DNA of 45,137 nt from Vibrio nigripulchritudo ATCC 27043 (GTDB lineage Bacteria > Pseudomonadota > Gammaproteobacteria > Enterobacterales > Vibrionaceae): contig NZ_AFWJ01000179.1 in the NCBI RefSeq assembly GCF_000222685.1, positions 1 to 45,137 of the forward strand, written 5' to 3'. This document shows, in pieces, positions 24,665 to 33,611 of this stretch. The notes beneath the pieces were generated by a model. That model worked only from the letters and a program-made list of their open reading frames with translations, was not told where the DNA came from and did no database searches. The position numbers were made by a program, and so were the translations under genes. Each line of letters opens with the position of its first letter. The first letter of the stretch is position 1.

Positions 24665-26053
24665 TCAGAGTGTTTCTGTGTCAAATTGATAGGTTTCAAT
24701 TTCTTTGGGCAATGGCTTCTCGGGGGAAACGGGAATCAGCACAGTGAATCTGGCACCACCCAACTCGCTATCATCAACAGAAATTGTCCATTTAAGTGAT
24801 TTCGCAGCGCTGGCTGCAATTGCCAGGCCTAAGCCAAAACCGCCACTGGCAGAATTGCGGCTTTTATCCAGTCGGGCAAACGCCATGAATATCTCTTTGC
24901 GTTTGTCTTCTGGAATACCGGGTCCATTGTCTTCCACATCAATTGCCCAATGGGTTTTAAAGCAAGTAAGGCTAAGCCTTACTTTTCCGTTGCCATAGCG
25001 ATTTGCATTGGTAATGAAGTTGTCGATTACCAGTTGGCAGAGTGTTTCATCGGCATGCAAAATGGTGTTTTCTGAAATGCAGTTAACGACAAACTCCCCA
25101 TTGCGCTGGGTGATTTTGTTCAGACGTTCCTGACAAAAATCAGAAATGTAGATACTGGAAGACTTTTGCTGTATTTCGGCATAACCGGATACATTCAGCT
25201 TGGATAACTGAACGATGTGTGTCGACAGATCTTTGATGTCTTCGACGTAGTGATCAATGTTGTTGAATATTGCCCGATCCTGAACCGGAGTCTGGATTCT
25301 TGCGAGGTCTGACGCCATCTGAATTCGGCTCAGAGGTGTTCGAATTTCATGTGGGATTGCCTGAGTAAATATCTGGCTTTGTTTCACCCGGCTTTCAATG
25401 TCTTCCGCCATGCCGTTGAAACCATTCGCCAGCTCGCGAATGGGCTGAGAGTAATGGGCAGTTGTTCTGGTGGAAAGGCTGCCTTGTCCAAATTTTCTTT
25501 GGTCAGCAAGTAGTTGGTTAATTTGTATTTGAATCTTTCTCACTGGCACGTAAATCAGGGCTGCCAAGCTCACGACTAGTGTTGCCAATAAAGCCAGAAC
25601 AAAATGGATTTCCGAATCCTCATACCATTCAAATTGGGGTTCGAAGAACTCACCATGCTCGCCAAAAAAGAAACTGTAATTTGAATTGGGAATGGGCATG
25701 ACAACGGCAAAGTGACAGCCATTGATGAGGTAAACAGGGAGTCCTTTCATGTAGAACATGAATTCACATTCAGCGCATGGAGCACTCTCATCCCAGTCTT
25801 TGATCAACGCTAAGTCAAAGATGTAAAAACGTTGTTCTCCCGTGCGTTCCAGCTCTTTATACAGCGAGTTTGGGTCGCCTTTTTCTTCGATGTACTGATT
25901 GAGAAAGAAATTAGCATCGTTGAGAAATATCTCTACATCTGTTCGATGCATATACCCTTCACCCAGATGCATGAAGACCATAATCGTTAAACCCAGCCCG
26001 GCAATGATGCCTAAATAAAGCCGGGTAAACATCGAATTGAGAACCTTAAACAT
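24665..26053 (-). CDS. Sensor histidine kinase, RstB-like
   Basis: The 462-residue kinase has a membrane helix (~10-30), a periplasmic domain (~31-150), a second helix (FVLALLATLVVSLAALIYV), a HAMP region, a dimerisation domain with His235 in QAIPHEIRTPLSRIQMASDLA, and an HATPase domain (VIDNFITNANRYG, DNGPGIP, GGFGLGLAIAASAAK). The sensor domain contains CAEC (Cys93/Cys96) and Cys113, unusual in a periplasmic domain and possibly a disulfide or metal site. Its start overlaps the response regulator gene by eight bases. The ligand is unknown. Confidence 0.9.
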   Translation of the reverse strand: MFKVLNSMFTRLYLGIIAGLGLTIMVFMHLGEGYMHRTDVEIFLNDANFFLNQYIEEKGDPNSLYKELERTGEQRFYIFDLALIKDWDESAPCAECEFMFYMKGLPVYLINGCHFAVVMPIPNSNYSFFFGEHGEFFEPQFEWYEDSEIHFVLALLATLVVSLAALIYVPVRKIQIQINQLLADQRKFGQGSLSTRTTAHYSQPIRELANGFNGMAEDIESRVKQSQIFTQAIPHEIRTPLSRIQMASDLARIQTPVQDRAIFNNIDHYVEDIKDLSTHIVQLSKLNVSGYAEIQQKSSSIYISDFCQERLNKITQRNGEFVVNCISENTILHADETLCQLVIDNFITNANRYGNGKVRLSLTCFKTHWAIDVEDNGPGIPEDKRKEIFMAFARLDKSRNSASGGFGLGLAIAASAAKSLKWTISVDDSELGGARFTVLIPVSPEKPLPKEIETYQFDTETL

Positions 26054-26738
26054 GAGTCAGCATATAGCCTTGATTTCGTACGGTTTTGATAAATGCTGAC
26101 GAAACATTCGCCTGAGAGAACTTTTTCCTGAGCCCTGACACCCGCATGTCGATGGAGCGGTCATTAAAGTTGTACTCGATTCCACGTGCAGACTGGCAAA
26201 ATATTTCTCGGGAAACTGGCTTGTCTGAGTTTTCCATCAACAGGTGCAGGATATCGAACTCTGATGCCGTAAGATTGAGTTTATTTTCGTGGTAACAGGC
26301 GATTTTTCGAGTAAGGCAAAGGGTAATGCCATATTTAGAAAGAGACAGAGGATCTGTGGGGGGTTGCGATTTTTTATAACGACGAAGTAGCGCCTCAATT
26401 CGAGCAACCAGAATATGACCCCGAACGGGTTTGGTTAAATAGTCGTCTGCTCCAAACTTGAACAAACTTACCTCTGTAAGTTCATCTTCAGAAGCAGTGA
26501 GAACAACGATCATTCCATCATAAAACTCTCGAACTTCCTGGCAGATAGTCGCTCCATCTTTGCCGGGTAGCATCAGGTCTAAAATAATAAGATCGGGATG
26601 AATATTTTTTACCGCGTCGACAGCGTCCGAACCGTCGCAGATAGCGTCAACCTCGTAGCCTTCAGCTTCAAGGTACATCTTAGTCAGGCGAGATATTTCC
26701 TTATCATCTTCAACCAATAGAATTCTACAATTTGGCAT
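26046..26738 (-). CDS. OmpR-family response regulator, RstA-like
   Basis: A 230-residue regulator with receiver domain (EDD near the N-terminus, Asp54 in LIILDLMLPGKDGATICQEVRE, Lys in DDYLTKPVRG) and winged-helix output (LTASEFDILHLLMENSDKPVSREIF, ARGIEYNFNDRSIDMRVSGLRKKF, KTVRNQGYML). The GKDGATIC and RGIEYNFNDRSIDMRVSGLRKK segments resemble E. coli RstA. It leads the operon and is divergent from a gene for a small secreted protein. Between them lies a direct repeat of TCTTACA with 10-base period, typical for OmpR-family dimers. Confidence 0.9.
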   Translation of the reverse strand: MPNCRILLVEDDKEISRLTKMYLEAEGYEVDAICDGSDAVDAVKNIHPDLIILDLMLPGKDGATICQEVREFYDGMIVVLTASEDELTEVSLFKFGADDYLTKPVRGHILVARIEALLRRYKKSQPPTDPLSLSKYGITLCLTRKIACYHENKLNLTASEFDILHLLMENSDKPVSREIFCQSARGIEYNFNDRSIDMRVSGLRKKFSQANVSSAFIKTVRNQGYMLTHV

Positions 26739-27098
26739 CTTGATATGGCGTTGTTATGCATTCCGGGGCAAGTATATAGAATGTGAATTGTATCGCAATA
26801 GTGAGAAGGAAAATATTTTTCTCGTTGTAAACTCGAAGTTTCTTACACTGTCTTACATTCGAGAACCCAACTATACATTTGACTATATTTCATGCTGTAA
26901 AAACGATGCAATCGATTTCTTGTTGGTGTTTTCTAGCGATATTTACGAAATGACATAAATTACGTTTCAAGCGGGTTGGTGTTACTTGTCCTTACAAAAT
27001 TGATAGCGAGCTATATCGTATTCTTTGCCTTTGGTGATGCATGTATTCCGGGTAGCTATGCTTCCAGTTTGCGCTCACTACACAAGGAAATTCCAGCG
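26739..27098. promoter_or_regulatory. Divergent control region of the RstA-like operon
   Basis: This 360-base AT-rich region has one open frame (26740-26958), which I reject as chance. It holds the promoters of the two-component operon and the secreted-protein gene and the candidate regulator site at 26832-26863. Confidence 0.5.
26832..26863. promoter_or_regulatory. Candidate RstA-like binding site
   Basis: TCTTACA is directly repeated at 26841-26847 and 26851-26857. TACACTGTCTTACA (26844-26857) agrees with the RstA box TACATNTNGTTACA at 9 of 12 fixed positions. The repeat is framed by a perfect inverted pair, CTCGAA (26832-26837) and TTCGAG (26858-26863). Confidence 0.5.
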
Positions 27099-27644
27099 AT
27101 GAAACTGAAACTCTCACTACTTCCACTGATTTTTACAATAGGCAGTTTTTCTACATTTGCGGCAGATAATGAAAAAAACATTATCGAGAAAAAGGTGATG
27201 GACTGGATGCATGTCGAAGTAAAATCAGTCAAAGGTATCGCCATTCGTCACGTGTTTTCCTGCTCTTTTTATTCCGCGACTCCAGTATTAAAACATCGCG
27301 ATGGAGAATCGTCGTTCGGCGACTATAAATTCTACTCTCTCAACGGACAACTAGAAGAGCTGATGACTCCAACTTCAACTCAGGTCATGCCAGATGTATC
27401 AGAGTGCCTGAAATCTGACTTTCGCCTGAATACCCAAGAGGACGCCGAATACCTACTTGAGGCTTTGGACACTTTATTTGCGTCAGGCAGCCATTTTGAT
27501 CAAGGCGTAGAAAAGAAGGCAATCAAGGGCAAAGATGGCTGGAAGCTGATTACGGGTGAGTTCTTTGATGACTTGTCTGGTTACAAGGTAGTAACGGATG
27601 AAAAAGGCAAAATTAAAAAAATTGAGTATGTTTTGGGACTGTAA
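27099..27644 (+). CDS. Small secreted protein of unknown function
   Basis: I do not recognise this 181-residue protein. It begins with a clear signal peptide (MKLKLSLLPLIFTIGSFSTFAAD) and is otherwise hydrophilic, with two Cys in the mature part (HVFSCSFYS, VSECLKSDF) that could form a disulfide. The open frame extends upstream to 26976, but the ATG at 27099 is preceded by AAGGAAA and starts the signal peptide, so it is taken as the start. It is divergent from the RstA-like regulator, making it a likely target of that system and possibly part of its sensing circuit. Confidence 0.75.
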   Translation: MKLKLSLLPLIFTIGSFSTFAADNEKNIIEKKVMDWMHVEVKSVKGIAIRHVFSCSFYSATPVLKHRDGESSFGDYKFYSLNGQLEELMTPTSTQVMPDVSECLKSDFRLNTQEDAEYLLEALDTLFASGSHFDQGVEKKAIKGKDGWKLITGEFFDDLSGYKVVTDEKGKIKKIEYVLGL

Positions 27645-27785
27645 TCCATTCTGAATATCTTTTGTTCTTTTCTTTACCATCTGACCAATTAAACGTTAAG
27701 TTGTTTAGCTATTATTTAGCAAGATTGGTCAGGTATCGCTCTGAAAAAACGGTGAAACTCTTCGGAGAAAGGACAGGAGAACACT

Positions 27786-28640
27786 TTGAGCACACAATAC
27801 GATGCGCGAATGCAGGCGACATGCGATTACATACATCAACACCTGGATAAGATACTAACGGTTTCTGAACTTAGTCAGGTAGCGCATTTTTCTGAATTTC
27901 ATTTTCATCGTCAGTTTCGGGCTTATGTTGGAGTCAATGTCGCACGTTACATCACGCAGCTCAGACTAAAAAGAGCGGCGTATCAGCTTGGCTTTCATCC
28001 CGAAAAGAGTGTGACAGACATTGCCTTAGACGCACAGTTTGAATTTTCTGAGTCGTTTTCTCGTGCTTTCAAAAAGGAATTCGGTCAATCCCCTCGTGAT
28101 TTTCGCAAACAACCGGATTGGCAGAAGTTGCACCAGACATTCTTGAAGCCAACAAGGCGACAGGAGGAGAAAATGAAAGTAGACATTCAAAAATTTGAGA
28201 GAACCTTAATTGCGGTATTTGAGCATCGCGGTCCCGCTCCACAAGTTAATCACTCAGCTATGAAATTTATCGATTGGCGGAAGTCGACAGGTTTATCGCC
28301 AGTAAGCAGTCGCCGGACTTTTGGTTTGATTTACGATGACCCTGCAGAAACCGAGCCGAGTAAGTTTCGATTTGATATTTGTGGCGAAGTTCATCAAGCC
28401 GTTCCTGCAAATTCTCATGGTGTTGTGAACAAAGAAATTCCGGAAGGAAGAGTAGCTGTTGTTCGCCATATTGGTTCTCATGATGAGCTCGATAAAAAGG
28501 TTATCTACCTTTACGGAACCTGGCTACCTGAAAGCGGTGAAACACTGCGAGATTTCCCGTGCTTTTTCCATTATCAGAATTTCTTTCCTGAAGTGGATGA
28601 ACATGAACTGGTTACAGATGTTTACTTACCCATCGAATAA
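27786..28640 (+). CDS. AraC-type regulator with GyrI-like effector domain
   Basis: A 284-residue protein with an N-terminal AraC double helix-turn-helix (residues ~8-110; DYIHQHLDKILTVSELSQVAHFSEFHFHRQFRAYVGVNVARYITQLRLKRAAYQL...FSESFSRAFKKEFGQSPRDFRK) and a C-terminal GyrI-like/BacA ligand domain (~130-284; MKVDIQKFERTLIAVFEHRGP...VVRHIGSHDELDKKVIYLYGTWLPES). This layout matches Rob/SoxS-like multidrug sensors. It starts at TTG 27786, six bases after GGAG. It is convergent with a MATE exporter, so a drug-response role is plausible but not proved. Confidence 0.88.
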   Translation: MSTQYDARMQATCDYIHQHLDKILTVSELSQVAHFSEFHFHRQFRAYVGVNVARYITQLRLKRAAYQLGFHPEKSVTDIALDAQFEFSESFSRAFKKEFGQSPRDFRKQPDWQKLHQTFLKPTRRQEEKMKVDIQKFERTLIAVFEHRGPAPQVNHSAMKFIDWRKSTGLSPVSSRRTFGLIYDDPAETEPSKFRFDICGEVHQAVPANSHGVVNKEIPEGRVAVVRHIGSHDELDKKVIYLYGTWLPESGETLRDFPCFFHYQNFFPEVDEHELVTDVYLPIE

Positions 28641-28643
28641 AAC

Positions 28644-28663
28644 AGAGCGGCAAAAGCCGCTCT
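28644..28663. terminator. Bidirectional hairpin terminator
   Basis: AGAGCGGC-AAAA-GCCGCTCT forms an 8-bp perfect stem between the convergent AraC and MATE genes, overlapping the 3' edge of the gap. Flanking T-runs are short. Confidence 0.65.
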
Positions 28664-28665
28664 AT

Positions 28666-30033
28666 TTACACTGTCTGAAATGAATCCGCTTCTTCAATTC
28701 CGTTATTTCTAAGTTTGCGCAAACTGCTGATGACCATAGGCAACACTACAAGAGTGAGAGTTAAATTGGATAAGGGTACAGAAAGCCATATTCCATCTAC
28801 TCCAAAGTACTGGGGCAATACCAGCAGAAAGGGGAGCTGTACAATCATATTTCCCGCTGAGACGAATAGCGCCTTTCCTCCCATACCTATCGCCATAAAG
28901 TAAACAGAAGCCGCAAATAGGAAACCATCCAGACTTATCCCCAATAAATGTAATTGCACACCTTGCTTGGTGGCAGAGGTCAATGCTGAGTTTTCAGTAG
29001 TGAATAGCGAAATCGCAGCTTCAGGGAAGATGTTCAGCAGGATAGTGACGACAATACCCAAACCAACCGAAACCGAGAGTGCAAGCTTAACGGTATCTTT
29101 AATTTTACTAAACTGCTTCGCGCCAAAGTAAAAGCTCACTGGGGGCTGCATGCCGTTGGCGATGCCTTCTGTAAAGTAATAGTAAATACTGGCGATGTAG
29201 CCAACGATAGCAAAAGCAGCAACGTGGGTTGAATCACCATAGTACATGAACAGCTTGTTGTGCAGAGCCATCACAAAACCAAAGTAAACGAACATGACTA
29301 AGGTTGACGCGCCAAGCTCGGTGGTGCGCCAGACCAACTTCCACTTAAACTGACCACTAAATACATTAGCTTCAGAATACTTACTCAGAAAGTACCCAAG
29401 GCTTAATAATGTGGTGATTGCCTGAGCTATTAATGTCGCAATGGCGGCTCCTTTCAGACCCATACCAAGATGTGCCAGAAACAGATAATCCAGTGCGATA
29501 TTCGTGATTGCTCCGATTAAAATAAACGCTGTAGAGATATTCGGGCTATCGTCGTTTCGGACTAACATTGGAAGTGCGCTGGAAGCGATAGTGAGCAAAG
29601 CACCTATTGTGAATATATTCAGGCATTCAGTTGCGAACTGTTTCGGGTCCCCATAAGCGCCCTGAATCTCCAGAGCCCACCCAGAAACAGAATAAAGAAA
29701 TAGTGAGCCCAGTATTCCTGTCACCAGAATCATCCATAAACCAGTCTTTAGAGTATGATCCGCATCGGCGAGCTTACCTTCTCCCCGAAATTGCGAAACT
29801 ATACTCCCGCCTCCCATGCCGATAAGCACTCCAATACCGGTGATAATGGCAACCACTGGAATCACCATATTGATGCCGGCGAGCCCGTCTGATCCCACGT
29901 AGTGACCAACAAAGATGCCGTCAATGACCAGGTAAAGACCGTTCACCACCATGGCCAGAATAGATGGAATAGCATAGCGCCAGAAGGTTTTACTTACCGA
30001 TTGGCTGGTGTTGGAAATGGTGACTTCAGACAT
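28666..30033 (-). CDS. MATE-family efflux transporter (second copy)
   Basis: About 455 residues and 12 hydrophobic segments; the first MatE repeat begins with VSKTFWRYAIPSILAMVVNGLYLVIDGIFVGHYVGSDGLAGINMVIP and the second with YFTEGIANGMQPPVSFYFGAKQ. The IDGIFVGHYVG and GMQPPVSFYFGA segments resemble the MepA/DinF branch. The start is placed at ATG 30033; a GTG at 30039 is the alternative. It is divergent from a LysR regulator that probably controls it. Confidence 0.88.
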   Translation of the reverse strand: MSEVTISNTSQSVSKTFWRYAIPSILAMVVNGLYLVIDGIFVGHYVGSDGLAGINMVIPVVAIITGIGVLIGMGGGSIVSQFRGEGKLADADHTLKTGLWMILVTGILGSLFLYSVSGWALEIQGAYGDPKQFATECLNIFTIGALLTIASSALPMLVRNDDSPNISTAFILIGAITNIALDYLFLAHLGMGLKGAAIATLIAQAITTLLSLGYFLSKYSEANVFSGQFKWKLVWRTTELGASTLVMFVYFGFVMALHNKLFMYYGDSTHVAAFAIVGYIASIYYYFTEGIANGMQPPVSFYFGAKQFSKIKDTVKLALSVSVGLGIVVTILLNIFPEAAISLFTTENSALTSATKQGVQLHLLGISLDGFLFAASVYFMAIGMGGKALFVSAGNMIVQLPFLLVLPQYFGVDGIWLSVPLSNLTLTLVVLPMVISSLRKLRNNGIEEADSFQTV

Positions 30034-30083
30034 GATCACGTGCTCGATTATTCAATTTATTCTGACCATTGTATTGTTAGATT

Positions 30084-30109
30084 GGATAGATGAAAGTTAT
30101 TATCTATCC
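30084..30109. promoter_or_regulatory. Operator-like inverted repeat between MATE and LysR genes
   Basis: GGATAGAT (30084-30091) and its exact complement ATCTATCC (30102-30109) flank a 10-base spacer, about 50 bases before the MATE start and 25 before the LysR start, a fitting place for a LysR site. Confidence 0.45.
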
Positions 30110-30131
30110 GTTTTTCGGATGGATAAATGCA

Positions 30132-31016
30132 ATGAACTGGACTCTGGATCAAATTGAAGCCTTTGTGGTGTCGGCGCAAAGCGGGTCATTTTCCGCTGCT
30201 GCAAGAAAGTTAGGAAAAGCTCAGTCGCGAATTAGCAGTGCGATAGCCAATCTGGAAGCAGATCTGGGGTTCGATTTATTTGACCGCTCTTCCCGATTTC
30301 CTGTGGTTACGCCACTTGGTAAGCAAATGTTGGTGGATGCCGAAGCTTTGCTGCACCAGTGCCACAGGCTGAATAGCCGGGCATTGACCGCTTCATCAGG
30401 GGAACCGATTTCGCTCAAATTGTCTGTAGACGAAGCCATTCCGCTGGATGCCGCGCATTCCATATTTACAACACTTGGCGAACGCTTTCCGGATCTCAAA
30501 CTCACGATTACCAATGGTTCTCGAGACGATATTTCAGTGGCTATTGCCGAAGAGAAAGCCGACATCGGGCTCATGTTCCGACATGCCGAGCTGCCCAGAG
30601 GTGTCGATTTTCAATCCATTGGGTACTTTGAAAAAGTGCTGGTTGTTGGAGAAGCGCACCCGCTCGCCAATCGAAAAGAAGTGTCGCTGGCGGAGCTGCA
30701 CGGAGATCGCCAGCTTGTTATCTGTGATCGGGCAGGTGAGGGGGGAGACAAAGCGTTAACGCCAAACCATTGGTATATCGACAGCTATTACCTGATTTGC
30801 GATTTGGTTGCACACAATCAGGGGTGGGCAATTGTCCCAAAACACATTGCAGATACATCGTGGTTCTCTGGTCAGGTTAAAGTACTGGAATGCAGAGATT
30901 CTTTCTCTGAAGTGATGGTGGAGATTGGTTTGGTTAAACGCACTGACAGCCCAGACAGTGAAGTAAGAACCTGGCTGATGACGGAACTAAAAGAGCTGTT
31001 GGAAAAAAACGAATAG
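30132..31016 (+). CDS. LysR-family transcriptional regulator
   Basis: A LysR regulator of about 294 residues: N-terminal helix-turn-helix (WTLDQIEAFVVSAQSGSFSAAARKLGKAQSRISSAIANLEADLGFDLFDRS) and a co-inducer domain (LKLSVDEAIPLDAAHSIFTTLGERFPDLKLTITNG...EKADIGLMFR). The frame is open from 30090, but ATG 30132 starts the family-typical MNWTLDQIEAF and is preferred. It is divergent from a MATE exporter across a short gap with an inverted repeat. Confidence 0.88.
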   Translation: MNWTLDQIEAFVVSAQSGSFSAAARKLGKAQSRISSAIANLEADLGFDLFDRSSRFPVVTPLGKQMLVDAEALLHQCHRLNSRALTASSGEPISLKLSVDEAIPLDAAHSIFTTLGERFPDLKLTITNGSRDDISVAIAEEKADIGLMFRHAELPRGVDFQSIGYFEKVLVVGEAHPLANRKEVSLAELHGDRQLVICDRAGEGGDKALTPNHWYIDSYYLICDLVAHNQGWAIVPKHIADTSWFSGQVKVLECRDSFSEVMVEIGLVKRTDSPDSEVRTWLMTELKELLEKNE

Positions 31017-31027
31017 AGCAATAAGAA

Positions 31028-31063
31028 ACAAAAAATACCCTGCATGCGGGAAACCATGCAGGG
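31028..31063 (-). terminator. Rho-independent terminator of the porin gene
   Basis: A 9-bp perfect stem, CCCTGCATG (31038-31046) with CATGCAGGG (31055-31063), is followed on the minus strand by TATTTTTTG, so it ends the porin transcript. Confidence 0.85.
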
Positions 31064-31084
31064 CATAAAAGGCAGCTATAGATA

Positions 31085-32512
31085 TTATTTCAGGTTCATA
31101 CTGTACGAGATAAGCAGTTTCACGTCGGTGCGGTCATTGTTTTTCGGACCACGAGAAATGGAGTCACCGTGATCGTAGTAACCGTGGAACATACGAACGT
31201 TCAAGCCCTTAAGCCCACCTTCCAGGAACTTGTAGCCAATGTTCCAGTCCAGTGATTTCATCGTCGCGTCGTATTCTTTCTTAGCGAAATCAGACATGAC
31301 ATTCGTACCGTAGTTAGCGCCTACACCGGCGGTTAGCCCCGGTACACCGAAATCTGCAAAGTTGTAGTTCATCGCAAGTTTCACTGCTCGTGTGCCATCT
31401 ACGTTGTAGTCTTCCAGCTGAGAAGTAGTCTGCTGGAAATTACGGTTGTCGGAGTTCGCCCAAGGTGTCAGACGGAAGTTGTAAGTGCCTTCCTGACCTT
31501 TCGTATCCGTTGCACTCAAACCTGCAATCCAGGTGAAGTTACCGCTTTTAATGTTAGCACCAACACCAACATAGCTTTGTGCTTCCTGATCTTTAAGACC
31601 TGTCAGCTCAGTTTCAGCGCGGATACTGCCGTGGTAGAAACCGGTCAGGTTGACTTTAGCGTTGCCCAAATCAAAGCCGTATTTACCCAGAATCTGCCAG
31701 TTGGTGCGGTAATCTTTACCTTCACCGTAGCCTAAGTCGATCTGACCGCCATCAAACTTGTAGATACCACCAACGGTATGAATGTAGTCGATGATCTTAC
31801 CTTGCTTGCCAGTTGGGTCTTGATTCTGGTGCCAGGTAGTTGTCATGTCGTGGAAGTTTTTACGCCAGTCATTTTTGAATTTATCGGCAATGGCATAGCC
31901 CACGACAAAATCACCAAAATGCGCTTTGGCTTCGACACCGCGGTAGGCGTGAGGGTTAAGCCCCCAGCTGGAACGAATGGTACCAATGTTGATTCGGGTG
32001 TAACCACCACGAACCGCAAGACCCGTGTCGTCATTACCAAATTTTGCTTTTAGTGAAGCAACTGGCACTGCGACATAAGATTTTTCGCACGCTTTTCCGT
32101 CATACGACGGATTGCCTTCACAGGTGTGGTCATAGTACAGAATCTCGGACATGCCCGTTGTGTCGCCAACTTGCAAGTTGGTGTTTGCCCAAATATCAAA
32201 ACCAATGGTGTCTTTGAAGTAACCAGAGCGGTAATCCCACGCTAGCTGTAGCGTTTGGTTTTCAATATTAGGGACGTATTCATCAGAGGCATTTTTTTGC
32301 TGACGATCTCGAATGTACAGGAAAGAGTGAAGCTTAGACGTCGACTCTTCATAGAAAGCCTGCTTCGCTTCGTCTGCCAAATCGAGTGCCGCGGCACTTT
32401 GATTAAGGACGTCGTTAGGGTCGTTATCGTCTGCGTGTACAGGGAATGCCGCCATTGCAACCAAAATAGAGGCACTGAGTAGGGAAAGGGGAGTTTTGTT
32501 CAGTGTGTTCAT
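31085..32512 (-). CDS. OprD-family outer-membrane porin
   Basis: Begins with a signal peptide (MNTLNKTPLSLLSASILVAMAAFPVHADD) and continues as an alternating, aromatic-rich beta-barrel pattern of about 475 residues. OprD features are LHSFLYIRDRQ, WDYRSGYFKDTIGFDIWANTNLQ, INIGTIRSSWGLNPHAYRGVEA and a C-terminal strand VKLLISYSMNLK. OprD channels admit small specific substrates such as amino acids, aromatic acids or chitooligosaccharides. The start could also be ATG 32524; ATG 32512 has a GGAT eight bases away. The chain ends in Lys rather than the usual Phe. It lies just downstream of the 32877-39983 cluster but has its own leader; import of the same compound is a guess. Confidence 0.82.
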   Translation of the reverse strand: MNTLNKTPLSLLSASILVAMAAFPVHADDNDPNDVLNQSAAALDLADEAKQAFYEESTSKLHSFLYIRDRQQKNASDEYVPNIENQTLQLAWDYRSGYFKDTIGFDIWANTNLQVGDTTGMSEILYYDHTCEGNPSYDGKACEKSYVAVPVASLKAKFGNDDTGLAVRGGYTRINIGTIRSSWGLNPHAYRGVEAKAHFGDFVVGYAIADKFKNDWRKNFHDMTTTWHQNQDPTGKQGKIIDYIHTVGGIYKFDGGQIDLGYGEGKDYRTNWQILGKYGFDLGNAKVNLTGFYHGSIRAETELTGLKDQEAQSYVGVGANIKSGNFTWIAGLSATDTKGQEGTYNFRLTPWANSDNRNFQQTTSQLEDYNVDGTRAVKLAMNYNFADFGVPGLTAGVGANYGTNVMSDFAKKEYDATMKSLDWNIGYKFLEGGLKGLNVRMFHGYYDHGDSISRGPKNNDRTDVKLLISYSMNLK

Positions 32513-32524
32513 AACCATATCCAT

Positions 32525-32876
32525 CAGTTATTGATTTTTTTGTGAATGAGTCACAGGGTTATGATATAAAAACGCCGTTATTTTAAAATAGAAATGGCGT
32601 TTTATTTATGTTTCATAAGATCTCGATCATAGTTAGATACTGGGATTAGAAGTCGATCACAATCTAATTGATGTGCGATTATAGATATGAAAAATCTTAG
32701 TAATAATATGAAAAATAAGGTAATTATTAAGAGTTGGCGCAATTGTGAAGAAGGTGGAGAGTGAGTCACATCACTTTTCGTCGAAAGTGGAATTGGGCGG
32801 TTTTTTGTGATTTCTATCAATAAAGACCAGCCAGATTGCTGGTCTTAGACCTTGATGCATAGATGGTATTGCAGAA
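32525..32876. promoter_or_regulatory. Porin leader and intergenic region
   Basis: This AT-rich 352-base region holds the porin promoter and the terminator of the upstream cluster. An 8-bp hairpin AAAACGCC (32569-32576)/GGCGTTTT (32596-32603) lies in the porin leader. AGTGAGTCACATCACT (32760-32775) is a palindrome with CRP-like spacing, matching TGTGA-N6-TCACA at 8 of 10. No gene is seen. Confidence 0.45.
32823..32846 (-). terminator. Rho-independent terminator of the RidA-to-unknown-pair cluster
   Basis: AAGACCAGC (32823-32831) pairs with GCTGGTCTT (32838-32846); on the minus strand the stem is followed by TATTG after the T-rich arm. It lies about 30 bases after the last gene of the cluster. 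Confidence 0.7.
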
Positions 32877-33611
32877 CTAAGTGACGGGTTCTCCAGCGCC
32901 GAGCTTCGACTGTTCACTATTTTCGACCAAAATCTCTTTCGCCGATTGTTTCAGCACTTGCCACTCTTGCTCGTCAACTTCTATGCCTCGTTCCCAAGCC
33001 GTTCTTTGCGAGCGAGACAGCTGTCTTGCTGAAATATGAATATCGTACTCTTCAGCTATATCCGAAAAGTCGAAATCATCAATAGAGAGCACAACAGTCA
33101 TATCATGAATCCGATCCAAATCCGCTGACACCTGCTTAGAGAAAAACAGTTCCGGCGAAATTCGTCCTTTGTTCAAAATCAGCAACACCTTTCTGGGGTC
33201 AGAGCCATTTTCCCAATTCGCTTTGCATGCAATGCCTTTGGAAGACAGCTTGACCAGTTCGCTGTAGGCGAGCCAGCGATTGTGGCATCGGGTTAACGTC
33301 AGCGTAATCTGTCGGTGCTTCACCATTTTCTGTAGTGCAAAATCCAGCACTGCAGGTAAATGGCAGGCAAGGCTTGAACCGTGAAGATCAAAATCAAGGG
33401 TATTGTTGCCAGCTTCGCAGACATCAACAGGACTGTCTTTCTCTTTGTGCATGAATCGGCTGCCGCTGTTGAAATGCTTAATACCATTCAACCCTGCCAT
33501 TTGCAGATCCACGACCATGTTGGCAATGATATCGGCTTCGCCACAGTTTTTCCGCATTCCCAGAAATGCTTTGGTGACGGTCGTTGCCAGCTCGTTATGA
33601 GAAACGATCAT
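32877..33611 (-). CDS. Uncharacterised protein, last gene of the BCCT cluster (possibly DUF3726)
   Basis: A 244-residue cytoplasmic protein without signal peptide or membrane helix. I do not know its function; the opening IVSHNELATTVTKAFLGMRKNCGEADIIANMVVDLQMAGLNGIKHF reminds me of the family called DUF3726, from memory only. The start resembles cofactor- or substrate-binding oxidoreductase partners in being rich in short helices (ELATTVTKAFLGM), but no catalytic motif is visible. Its start overlaps the stop of the 571-residue gene by four bases, so the two are translationally coupled and probably form a complex or pathway pair. They close the operon of RidA, aldehyde dehydrogenase, M19-like protein and BCCT carrier. 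Confidence 0.75.
   Translation of the reverse strand: MIVSHNELATTVTKAFLGMRKNCGEADIIANMVVDLQMAGLNGIKHFNSGSRFMHKEKDSPVDVCEAGNNTLDFDLHGSSLACHLPAVLDFALQKMVKHRQITLTLTRCHNRWLAYSELVKLSSKGIACKANWENGSDPRKVLLILNKGRISPELFFSKQVSADLDRIHDMTVVLSIDDFDFSDIAEEYDIHISARQLSRSQRTAWERGIEVDEQEWQVLKQSAKEILVENSEQSKLGAGEPVT

Noticed and set aside
26740-26958. 72-codon frame in the divergent region of the RstA-like operon
   Set aside because: TTG start, no ribosome site, composition unlike protein, and it overlaps the likely promoter and regulator site.
32541-32555. CRP site just before the porin gene (TGTGAATGAGTCACA)
   Set aside because: Both half-sites are perfect but the spacer is five, not six bases, and it lies very near the start codon. 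It may be chance or bind another regulator.
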